Shown: positions 8,497-20,400 of the stretch, one piece after another
Position numbering within the stretch: position 1 is the first letter of the stretch
Layout of the letters: the number at the start of each line of letters is the position of its first letter
Assembly: GCF_030867095.1 (NCBI RefSeq)
Contig: NC_081837.1
Location: 17,316,501-17,380,500, forward strand
DNA: 64,000 nucleotides
Reading direction: 5' to 3'
From: Alligator mississippiensis
Lineage: Eukaryota > Chordata > Crocodylia > Alligatoridae
Position numbers and translations under genes: made by a program
Notes under the pieces: model-generated
What the model saw: the letters and a program-made list of their open reading frames with translations, nothing else
The model's database searches: none
Told to the model about the DNA's origin: nothing

Positions 8497-11400
8497 GTAA
8501 GTGAACAAGAATGCAGATGTATAGTTTTATATTCACTTACTGAAAAGGTAATTTGTGTTATAATGACTGTGACTTGATGGCTGTAAAACTTTCTACTTTG
8601 GTCAAAATCCAGCTTCTGGATACATCTGAAAGTCAAGGTACTAGGCAGCAGTAATAGTTGGCCAGCCCGAGAAAGGACCACATTTGTTTTTTTGTTCATG
8701 GCACGTTATAATCCCTTAGGGCCTGCACCTTATCCAAAAACGGTTGTATTCCCCCCCCCCCTCAGAAACCCTAATATTGGGTGTCTTGTTGCCTCTTTCT
8801 TTGGGTTGGCCATCAGACCTGTGGCTTGTAGTCTTTTTAACACTGCCATCAGATGTCATGGGTGTTCTTTCCGGGTCTCCAAGTACACTACCATATTGTT
8901 GATCTATGCAGTGGCATATCCCCAGTGAGGTGCCAACACCTTATCCATCAGGTGCTGGAATGTTGCTGCCACTCCATGTAGGGTGCAACACCCTCCCCCC
9001 TGCCCCTTTACCTCAAATTGGGGTATCATTCGTACTAGATCAGGTTGTGCCACCTCTTCCTCCACTGGGGTGATGCTTCCTTCATATACCCGTCTGAATC
9101 CATCTTCAGGAACTGCTTTACCACGAACTGTCCCATCTCCAGTTCCTGTTGCCAGTCCACGTTGGTCTCCCAAATGTGGGTCAGGCTTCCAAAACTCATG
9201 TTTGGCTGAGATTCCCCTAGGAACCCTCAACCTTGGTCTTACACCAGGGTGCCTTCCGCTGAGTGAGCGTGCCCAACAAATCCCACAGGCTGGGCCGATC
9301 CTGTCCTAACAACACTGGGTGAGCCAGGTGCCTGGCTAGGCATGCTAGTACTTGGTGGGTGTGCCCTTCCACAGTTAGCTGTACCTAGGATCTTTTGTAG
9401 GTCTGGGGCCTGCCATGGAGGCAGACCAGCTCCAGCTCATTGCCTGGCAGCAATCTGCATCCCACACCAACTCTTGTCAGACCACTGTCCACATGGAGCC
9501 AGTGTCCACCAAAGCAGTCACCCGCTAGCCTTCCAGGCAGACCTCAACTGTAATGCAGAAGCCTTCTTTTGAGTGCCCCATCTCCCATGGATGCAGCCCA
9601 TCACTAAACGTGTACTCCATCTATTCTACTGGAGCAAGGTCTTATCTGGGGGCTGGTTCTTTTCCCCAGATGATCTTCCATGCTCCCCTGGTAGTCACTT
9701 GTAGTGACTGCAGCACTGATGCCTACATAGTCAGATGGGTGACAAATTGGCTAGATGGTCGCACCCAGAGAGTGGTGGTGGACGGATTGTTTTCGAGCTG
9801 GAACGATGCGTGCAGTGGAGTCCCCCAGGGCTTGGTCCTGGGGCCTGTACTGTTCAACATCTTTATCAGCAGTCTGGATGTGGGTATGGAAAGCTCACTG
9901 TCCAAATTCGCTGATGACACTAAGATGTGGGGCGAGGTGGGCATGCTGGAGGGGAGGGACAGAATCTAGCTAGATCTAGACAGGTTACAGAGGTGGGCAG
10001 ATGAGAATAGGATGGAATTCAGTGCAGACAAGTGCAGGGTACTGCATCTAGGGAGAAGGAACCAGCAACACACCCGTAGCCTGGGGAACACCCCTCTTGT
10101 CAAAACAGTGGCAGAAAGGGATCTTGGAGTCATTGCTGACTCCAGGATGAACATGAGCCGCCAATGCGAGGAAGCAGTCAGCAAGGCTAATCGCACCTTG
10201 TCGTGCATTTACAGATGCACGACAAGCAGGTCCAGGGATGCTTCCACTCTATGTGGTGTTGGTCAGGCCACAGTTGGAGTACTGCGTCCAGTTCTGGGTG
10301 CCGCACTTCAAGAGGGATGTGGCTAGCATTGAGGGGGTCCAGAGGAGGACCACTCGCATGATCAGGGGGCAGCAGGGCAGGCCCTACGAGGAGAGGCTAA
10401 AGGGCCTGAATCTATTCAGCCTCCACAAGAGAAGGCTGAGAGGCGATCTGGTGGCCGTTTGCAAACTCACCGGTGGGGACCAGCAGAAATTGGGTGAGGC
10501 TCTGTTCCCTTGGGCACCACCAGGGGTTACTAGGAATAACGGCCACAAGTTGTTAGAGAGAAGGTTCAGGCTGGACATCAGGAGACACTACTTTACAGTT
10601 AGGGTGGCCAGGGTCTGGAATGGACTCCGAAGGGAGGTGGTGCTCTCTCCTACCTTGGGGGTCTTCAAGAGGAGGCTGGACATATATTTGGCTGGGGTGT
10701 TGACTCCCTCAGCTGTACCTGCAGCTGCACTAGGCCAGCCAGGTGGGCTTTTGCTGCTTGGTCTCTTTGGCTGCTACCACCTGCTGCTGCACCAGGAGCT
10801 ACAACACCTGCTCCATGGTTGCAGTCAAGACTGGGCTCCAGCCGACCCTTGTTCACAACAACCTCAGTTCAAATTCAAGTCACAGCACCAACTGTGAACA
10901 GCCAAGGCAGCCACAGTCCCTGAGAGGCACTGCTGGGTGTGTTGGGTTAGGCGTGCTGCTGGCCCCCTGGCCCCTTTTACTCTAGCTGCAGGGGGTCTGC
11001 TGGCAACCCACTGATCCAGACCCTGGCCTCCCCAGGCAGCTGGCTGGGGTGCACCACCAGAACCACAGGCTTTCCCCAGGGCCCCTGGGCTCCCTGCCCA
11101 GGGTCCACAAATGTGAAACTTAAATCAATAAAAAGGTCAATGCAAAAGGTTGCACTTACCTATGCTCATTATTTATGGTCCCTGCTGCTCGCTCTGGGTG
11201 GGGAGTCCAGTGTGCTCCCAGCAGCCCTGGTCTGGGTTCAGGCTCACTGAAGAGCTCTTGCCAGGTGAGGGAAAATCTGCTTGCCTGCTTCTACCCCAGC
11301 CAGCCCCATGCAGCCGCTGCTGGCTGCTCTTAGCTCCCTGCACCCTGTCCGGGTGGTAGGGCTCCTGACTGCCCGCAGCTGGGGACATTTCCCCAGCTGG

Positions 11401-14400
11401 AACTGTCAACTGCCACTGCACCCCTGCGTGGACTTCCAGCCAGCCCATGCGGCTGTGGCACAGCTGCGTCTGTTTTGGGCGTGCTTCTCCCCACAGTGAC
11501 AGGGCTGGGCCCCATTACATAAGGTACAATCTCTGCAAGCATTTCACATCAAGATGACTATCTCAGAATAACTATCTTAGTGTAATAAACACACCCTTAT
11601 TTACAATGAAGACAGAACAGGCAGAATGATCTTGCGGACTGGAATTCAGGAAAAAGCCGAGTTCCCGCTGTGACCGTTGCAACTGACACGGTATTCTTAT
11701 GCAAACCACTTAATCTTTCCGTACCAAATTCAGAGATTATGTCATTAAAAATATGAATGTTATGTCTTGAAGTTGGTGGAGAGTGTCATAACTTACACGC
11801 TACGTGGATAAATATGGCAGAAAAAGCAATTAGCAGAAGGTGTAAGACAGTTTAAGATGAAGGAGAGCTTCCCTGTTTTATGTTAGCTGCTACTTCACTT
11901 TGATCCACCCCACTTGCATATGAGTTACACACCATACAGATCCATACCATGAGACTTCCTTTCTGTTTTTCAGCCTTAAAAGAAAGGTGGATTCTGGTCT
12001 GGTGTTTGTGTCATTACTAAGTTCAAACTTCTATGGCAAATCCTGCTCTGCATTATTTCTGTTCAACCTCACTGCAAGAACATTACATTCTGGTCATGCA
12101 GGATCTTTCTTATTGGTGGTGATATGTGAGAGACATAATGTGGCTCAATTATCAGCTCTGAAGTTGAGTACACAAGGCTGAGAGTCCAATAAATAGCTTT
12201 TTGCCTCTGAACTGATTTGATCTGAAAGTGAACTGATAGACTAAACATGGAAGCTCTTGAAGTCATATATTCAGTTACTTTTGAGAGTAAGATCACATTT
12301 TCCATGTGTCTCTGAAATATTTGTTCCCCTAAGTTTGTCCGTGAAAAGTGAGACACAGCAGGATCTAGGGGAAAGGGAAATGTACTGGGAATCAGGAGAC
12401 CTGCATTGGCCACTGACTTGGCGTGTGATGGGTATCTAACTGTGAAATTTGTAGAGCTCTTTGCACTCTATTTAAATAAGCCATTTCTTTCTTTCATTGA
12501 AGTCAGTGCCTGAACACCATTGGCAGCTAGATTCTGTAGTACACAAACTCAATAATGTGAGAAGCAAGAATTTCTTAGGGTAATATCTTTATTAGACCAG
12601 CTGCATGTAGTTAGAATAGAGTTGGACAAGCTTTTGAATGCAAGGCACTCTTCTTTAGTTCTGAGGTGCATAATTCCTGGACCATCATGCCTACAATGTT
12701 GCTTCAGCACTACCAGGAATTTTGTAAGGCATTCACATTCTGTTCTTTGTTGTTGTCAGATGCCCGTAGAAAGCATGAGTACAATGAAAGCCATGTGATT
12801 ACAGCGAGAAGAGTTAAACAAGTAAGCCATGTTTTCAAATAGATATATAATTTGTGCATGCTGTCTTCCATGCTCTGTTTTTCTGGCTAGGAGGGAATAT
12901 TCTAATTGTGTGTCACCAAGACAATGCCACCAACATGACCCCAGCGAGCCCTGAGTGCAAGCTAAAACTGCCTTTCTGCAGTAGAAAGCACCAATGCAAG
13001 CCCAGTGTCTGCTTCTCTGAGGGACTATTTCTTTAGAGCAGCAACTCCTACTTCTTATCTGAAGGGCATTTTGCACACCCATATCTTAGCAGACATAGAT
13101 CAAACCCAATGACTGAATACTCTGGTTCAGGAAAGAGTCACAGGATGTGTCTTAATGTGCATTAAACCACTTTAGTTAATATGCATTAAATCTTGCACCT
13201 CTGGGCGTTTATACACATGCTCCAGGAGTGGGGGAGGGGAGGAGGATGCTGTGAGAGCCACTCTAATTAAAGTGCCTGGAGCATCTTGTGTATTAACGTC
13301 CCCATACTTCAAAATGGTGACGGGCGCACTTTATCTAAAACTCATTGAATGAACTTTAGGTAAAGTGCCCCCGCTGCCATTTTGAAGCACGAGGGGGATG
13401 TTGATACCCAAAACGCAGGAGGCTGCTGGAGTGTGGCAATTGCCACACCCCAGCAGACTCAATTAATTGAATCTGCTCTGATGCGCTGGAATTACAGTGT
13501 GTCGAAGCAGTCTCCCTGCTTATATGTAGGCACCCTTTTTTGTGAGGTACTAGGAAAATGTGCATTAGCCTGTCTTAATGTGCATTAACTAAAGAGCATG
13601 GTTTTTAACGATGCTTAATGCACATTAACTATGTAGCATAGGTTTTTAAATAATGCTTTAATGCACATTAAAATAGGCTAATGTGTATTAAAGTGCATGT
13701 GTAGCCGCACCCACAGGGCACATCCAGATGAGCGTGCATGTTCCTCTTGAAGTGTCTCAAACCAGTTTGAGACAGTGGAAGAGGCACACTGAGAATGAAA
13801 AGATATTCCCCACACTGCATATTTGCAGCACGGACTCAAAATTTGATACCTGGAAATCCCCCCAGAGAAAAGCAGCACAGAGCACAGTTCCCCACTGTGC
13901 CCTGAGGCAAGCCAGTGCTTGGACCTTCAGAGATGCTCTGGCATCAGGCCAGAGTGTCTATATGGTACCCCATGCTGCCCTAGCACACTGTGTTCATGTG
14001 CGGGGCAAGTAGGAGTGGCACAAGGCTATGACCTGGTCACTGTCCCTGGTAACTAGGACTCGGGGTGGAGGGGATTGTGGGGGCAGGGGTGGGGTTGTGG
14101 ATGTGGGGGGGTTGTGTGGGAGTAGTGGGGGCTGGTCAGGGAGGATGGGTCCCCTGCAGGGCCTACAGCTTACACCCACAGCAGCAGCGGCCATGGGGTG
14201 CTCAGAGCCCACTGCGGCCAGAGTTCCCCTATGGCGTGGCACGGCCCTGGCTGCCTCAGAGCCAACGCCACCTGTGCTGTCTGTCGTGGGTCTGGCCTGG
14301 CTCGATGTGGCGCTAGGCTTTGCACCTTCAGGCAGCCCCAGGCCACTTGGGCTACCACCCGGGGATCAGCCCTGCTCTCAGGGACTACATGTCGCACCGG

Positions 14401-17400
14401 GCCGGGTCCTGCCTCTATGGGCCCTGTGTGCCACCAGGCCGGGCCAGTTCCATGGAGGCAGGACCTGGCCCAGCATGACATGCTGTCTCTTTGAGCAAGG
14501 CCGGGCCCTGGGTGACAACCCGAGTGGCCCGGGGCTACCTGAAGGCGCACAGCCCTGTGCCATGCCATGCCGCACTGTGCCATGCCGCACTGCACCACAC
14601 TGGGCCAGACCCACAACAAGCGGCACAGGTGCTGGTTCTGAAGTGGCTGGGGCCAGCCATGCCATGGGGGGACGCTCTGGCCACAGCAGGCCCTGAGCAC
14701 CCCACAGCCGCTGCTATTGTGAGGGTGAGCTGTGGGTCCTGTGGGCGAGGTGGTGGGGGGTGTGGACCCTGTGAGGAGGCTGTGACCTTGTGTGGGGGAG
14801 CTGTGGGCCCTGTGGAGGGGAGGGGGCAGTCCATGAGCAAAAGGGGTAGGGGCAGCTCTGATTTTTCTGACAAAAACCCCCCAAAGTAAATGCCAAAGCA
14901 TATAGATATTTAGAATTTATTTTATTATGATGATAGAGCCACTGGTAGGCTTCCAAATTGCTTTAAACTTGTAAATATATCAATAAAACATTGCCTGACT
15001 GATCTCTCTCTATATAGTAACGTTTCATTTTAATAGCGAAAGAACACTATTTGGGGTATTTTAATGAGAGAATTTGGGTTTCTTATCAGAAAATTTGCAA
15101 TTTTTAAACAGGGAACAACAGAATCTCTGCTGGTGAGATAAGTGGTGAGACCTGGGCAAAGGACCCTGTCCAGGGCCAGCACTGGGGACTCAGCAGGAGG
15201 GCAGACAAGGTGGCTGACCTCTTGGCCATTTGGGGCCAAGAGGACATGCTTTGACAGTTCAAAGTGGGCCACTGCAAGGAACACATCTTCTGGGCGATAG
15301 CTGCCCAAATGGCAGAGCGGGGGCATCCCATCCAGGTGTGGCAGACATGCAGCCTTGGGGCTGCAGGTTCAAGAGGGTGGATGCTGTTACAGGTGGCAGC
15401 AGGTCACAGCCAGGCAGCAACCCCCACTGCCAGACTGCTGTAGAGTGTGCAGGGACCACTCTGAGTTAGGGCTGCTTCAGCAGTCCAGCTGGCACAAGGT
15501 GCTAGTGTCCCTAGATACCAACTGGCTGGGTTTCAGAAGCTCCCCGAGCTGCTCGCCAGGGCAGCTTTTTATATTGTTGGGGCCAACATAGGTGTTGGCT
15601 GCAGACTCTAGTTCCCCTTGGCTGCAGATCTGGGAGGAGCTGGGCAGGGTTTTTTTGCCCCAAGTGACACAACTTGCCCCACACCAGAGTGCATTTCCGG
15701 GCATGTGCACTGAGGCAAAAATCTCTGGCACAAATTTGTGCTGCTCCTATTTGAGTTCCTGCGAGTGCACGTGCCTGCATGTGTGGATGCGCCCACAGGC
15801 TGTAATTCTAGGATTTGACATTTTGGAGTGAGACTGCATTAGCCTAAACAGGTAGGGAACTATCCTAATACACATTAAATTATTTAATAGTAGATAAAGG
15901 CAAAGCACTAAAGAATCTACCATATTGACAGGATAAGATGACCTTTTTCATCTCTAACTTTTGGAGTCCTATGAAAAATTCTGAAGTGTTGACTTTTTAT
16001 CAGGGTTGAGGCTTACAACACCACTTAAGGGAGTTAGACACACAATTCCCAATAACGGGACTTGTGCACTTTGCACAGTGCACCTTGCAGTTGAAGAATG
16101 CCATTAGTTGCATGCCTAGTTGCTCAAATCAAAGAGTCAAAAAGGCTCTAGATGTGATGATAGTCACATCACTCCTTTGTTTGCCGTTGGCTAAAAAAGC
16201 TGTCCTGTCTTAACTATACTAACCAAATGGGGTGTTTGGCCTGGGTGAACCTTTTTGCTTTGATTTCCTGATAGCCAGAAGAGAACCATAACTCTTCAGT
16301 CATAACTTGAAAGAAGTTACTAGAGTTATTTCTATGATAAAAATGGGGAAGCACTCTTGTAATGGGATTTTTCTCTGGTTTTACCAGAGTCCCAAAGGAG
16401 AATACCTGCTACCTGAATCAGCTGAGCTGGAGTGCGTTAAGTATTGTGTTGTGTATGATGGCAAAACCAGCTCCTTGGAAGATTATGATTATGAGGAGGA
16501 TGAAGAAGGTATGTTTACTGATTAGAGACAGATACTTACAACCTTATCAAACCCATTGTCCGGGTATGTGAATAACTTTTATTCCTCATTTACCCTGATC
16601 AGATATACCCATTTCAGATTGCTTAACAAGAACATTCAGTTGCACCTGCCTTTCTTTTTTTTTAATGTGATGTGCCTCTTTGTTTTTCATACATTCTGTC
16701 CTAGACTTCCCAAATGCAGATCTGCTTTCAGGGAACTCAGGCAGGCTTAGTTTCCAATATGAAAATGTTGTACTTATAAAGTTCTTGTTTCAAGTAGAAA
16801 TTAGACCGTTCTTCCAGGTTCAGATGCTATTGACTCTGTCTACTTGTTGCTTTTTAGGGACTGAATCTGCTGATGACAGCTCTACAGATGAATCTAGTTC
16901 TTCATGCTCCAAAAGTGAGTCTTTTTATTTGACTGTTAACCTGAAGGTAATAAAAAAACTCTTTACATTATCACGGTAAAAAATAGGACTTGCCTTGGGC
17001 GGGAGTCTGGACTGGATGACCTCATAAGAGCCTTTCCAGTCCTATTTTTCAATGGGCCAGTGATCTCAATTCAGCAACTAATTAAGTATGTCCTTAACAT
17101 AAGTGAAATTATTTTTGTGAGCAAAGTCAGGCATTTTACTTAAGCATCTGCAGGTAAAATCTGAATCCCCACACTCCTCTCCCCCTCCACCAGGTCATAA
17201 CATCAACTAAGGGAATTTTATCCTGAGCACTTCCTTCTTTCTTCTCTGCCTTTTCTTTGCTGGCCTAACATAAATTACTTAGAATAGTAGTTTTTCCTTA
17301 TAATTTGTTTCACTGCAGGGTGCTCCCCAAAGAATTAACAGGATGATAAATAGTACCTAGACCTACAAAGGCACCAGAGGAAGAATAGTCATGTTCCCCA

Positions 17401-20400
17401 TTAAAAAAAAGGACCTGAAGGAACAATAGGAAAAAGGTAGCTCTCCAGCCAACAGGTGCACAGGGCATACAGGATGTCCCTAGTTGTTACTGTACAGCAA
17501 CAGTGTCTGGGGAGTTTAGTGTAACTTTTAACAGTTCCCTTGGGGTCCTTCAGAGCTGGCCTCTCTATAATTAAAGGAATTGTCACCATTGACATCAGCG
17601 ATGCTAGGATTTCAGCCCAGGCACTCTAAGTCTAGCCTCCTTGTCGTTTCCTTTCAGAAAACATGCTTTTTTATGTCTATAGATGCTGAAGCAGGCACTG
17701 CCATCCAATGTGCCAGAGTCTTAGAGCAGTTTACTCGTCACCGAGTTTGCATCCTGAAAGGTGGATATGAGCGTTTCTCTGCCTGCTATCATTTTTTGAG
17801 AACTCAGAAAATATTCTGGATGCCTCAGGTGAGCTTCTTAGATGAGAAGGGCCAGGCCTTTGTTCTATGTATAGAATGATTTTATGTGTATTTGGCTAAT
17901 GCCAGGGAATTGTCCATTAATAATTAAAGGGACTGTGTCAACTTGGTGTCTAACCAACTTCAGAAAAGGACTTATAAATCATTCCTGATAGTACCTTTGC
18001 ACCTGAGTCTCCCTGCTAATTACTGTTCTTTTACAACCATGTTCATTTGTTTTTCACTGGTTTTCCTCTCTCTATTACTAAGTGGAAAAACTCAAGAAAA
18101 CAATCAAGGGCACTTGATTTAATAAGGATGAAATTCACTAAACAGAAGGTGGAGTTAATTATGACAAACAGAAGATGTTTTTTCCAATTCCTTTTAAGTT
18201 ATAGGAATCTGAGATATTATCATGTTATTTTAAAACCAGCACACTTCATTCTGAAAAATGTTTCCCAACTGACAAGTCCCAGATGTGTCCTGCCTTTCTT
18301 CATGAAGGATACCGCTGTAAATGCAGATGTATTGTTTCAATACTGAGTCATGAAGAAGAGTGTCATCACCCAAAATCACTTGATTTATCTCCTGAAGCAT
18401 ATTGAGTTATTTTGCAAATAGTGATCAGCCTGGATCCTGCCTAGCTTATCATCATCATCATCATCATCTTTTCAACATCTTGGGCAGGGCTTTACAAAAA
18501 GTCTGTGGTGACACATCGATACATGGGTCTTTGACAAAAGCCATCAGTAATGCAGCACAGGCCTGTACAGTGCTTCAGTGCCATTTGTTTGCTTAACAAG
18601 GTGACTTAAGGTGACCTGCAAAGGAAAAAAAATAAATTGGCTTTATGTTTCTGTTTTGCTGTTTTATGATGATGATTTATATAACATTCCATCTCCCTAA
18701 ATTTTCTCTGCAGTTTCTGCTGGATACCACGTTTTCCTTTACTTCTTGCCCTAAGCTTCTTTATAATGTGTTGTGTTGAGCAGCTGTTGTGCTCTAGCCC
18801 AGTGCTGGCTGCAGTTCGGTGGTGGGCAGCGATGCATAGTCACCAGCTCAGTACTCTTTCCTTCTGCTCTTGGCCTGGATATAAAATGTTGTCCTTAACT
18901 TCATGCTTCCCAAACCAGAGGCCACTAAGCTGCACTTAAAATTGTCTTGCTTGAGCAGAAGTGAGGTGGAGTTGTGTTATGCAATCACAGGTGCAGTCCT
19001 TTTAATTGGCAAGTGATTTCACTTGACTTTGAAACAAGTCATCTGCAAACACTGGTGAATCAGATGTGTCACTGTTCCTGCACATATGACAAGGGACATA
19101 GTCTATCTTATGTTGAAATGCCATTTCAACCTGGGCCACCATGGCTCTGACACTCTTAACTTTATTTACTATATTTACTTTATTTAGTGTTGACTGTCAT
19201 TTCTTATAATGTCCAACTGATTAAACAAATCACTGTTATTGAATATGGATGTGGACCACGGACTGAATCATAAGAAGAAATCAAACAATGCTAAGATTTA
19301 TGAACTTTCAAAGTGACTATGAATGCAAGTAGAAATACAGCCATCACTCTCTACTGATTCTTTTGTTTCTCTTCTGCAGGAACTAGAAGACTTTCAGCCA
19401 TATCCAGTAGAGATACTGCCTGCTAAGCTATATATGGGCAATTTGAGGCAAGCCTGTGATCGTCAGATTCAGAAAGATCTCAAGATCAAAGCACAAGTCA
19501 ACATCTCAGAGGACACAGCAACACTGTAAGTCAAAATATCCAGCTGGATTTACATCAGTGGTTGTGTGCATGTGAAACGCTGCCAACTGTTATAGTTTGA
19601 GAGCCCCTTAGCAGAAACTGTGTATTCTTAGGCTCTTATTCACCAGAGCAGCAGATTGGCAAGAAGCAGTGGCTTGAACTTAAAGATGTTCAGTACTTGC
19701 TGTTCTGGCATCTGCACCTCAAAGGTGGCAAAGCAAAGATGCATTACAGCATCAGCCTACCCTGTCTTGGAAAGAATGATGCTATGTAGGGCAGTGATGC
19801 CCAGCCTTTTTAGCTTGCAGGTCAGATGAGCAGTCCCAGGTCCATCCACAGGCTGTATCTAGTGCATGGTGCTGGCCCAGCTGGGGCCTGATCCAGCCAC
19901 ACACTTAAACAGCCTGGCCACGTCCGATCTGACTGCCAGGGCCCAAGGTAGCTATTCAAGAATGGCCTGGCCAGAGCCCAGTCCCACTTGGCTGCATTGG
20001 GCCCCACCTGGTCATGTGTCTTCATTGGGCCCTAGCCCCACATGGCTGCATCAGGCCCTGGTCAGGTTGTGTCTGCACAGCTGGATCAGGCCTCAGCCAG
20101 ACTATACCCATGCAGCTGTATTGGGCTCTGGCCAGTCTGTTGCCTCATGGTCAGATCAGGTCCCAGCTCAATCCAGCTACCCTGGAACAGGGCTTGACCC
20201 AGTCATGTGGGGCTGGCCCAGCTAGGGCTAACCCAGTTGTGTGGGGCTTGGAAATGTGATGGCAGGGGAGCTGTGGCAGTGTTTCATAGTTTCATAGTTG
20301 GTAGGGTTGAAAAGGACCTGAACAGATCATCAAGTCCGACCCCCTGCCGTGGGCAGGAAAGAGTGCTGGGGTCAAACGACCCCAGCTAAGTGATTATCTA

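Larger units (their letters stand above)
8700..11519 (-). mobile_element. Ty3/Gypsy-type LTR element, broken fossil
   Basis: A minus-strand LTR element in STYXL1 intron 1. From its 5' side it shows a 5' LTR (11519-10893; TG...CA ends), a primer-binding site (10890-10873) matching the tRNA-His 3' end at 15 of 18 bases, a short gag-like start, and then, beyond an inserted CR1, a protease region with the DTGS motif (about 9500-9520) and a reverse-transcriptase region resembling [15 protein letters not shown] (about 9230-8700). Most of gag, the 3' part of pol and the 3' LTR are missing. It is broken, with several lesions, and looks old. Confidence 0.65.
11520..12759. other. STYXL1 intron, with SINE remnants
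   Basis: Intron sequence. MIR-like pieces are listed separately. At about 12580-12665 aatatctttattagaccagc and cttttgaatgcaaggcactc look like part of an old dispersed repeat that I cannot name. No exon is seen. Confidence 0.5.
13140..15885. mobile_element. Composite DNA-transposon block with nested repeat
   Basis: Three layers are visible in STYXL1 intron 2. The outermost (13140-13711 and about 15830-15885) is rich in TTAATGTGCATTAA-like palindromes in both orientations. Inside it, inverted motifs GGGCACATCCA (13716-13726) and GGGCGCATCCA (read inward, 15794-15784) bound a roughly 2.1-kb element. Inside that, about 14040-14992 is a second copy of the GC-rich repeat seen at 1866. The middle element encodes a decayed Myb/SANT-like domain at 15201-15360. 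Superfamily is unclear; hAT- or Harbinger-like are options. Confidence 0.5.

Noticed and set aside
17657-17682. A pyrimidine-rich acceptor (CTTTCAG) 26 bases upstream of STYXL1 exon 5
   Set aside because: Using it would place the exon out of phase with the previous exon and bring a stop codon; the TCTATAG acceptor keeps the frame.
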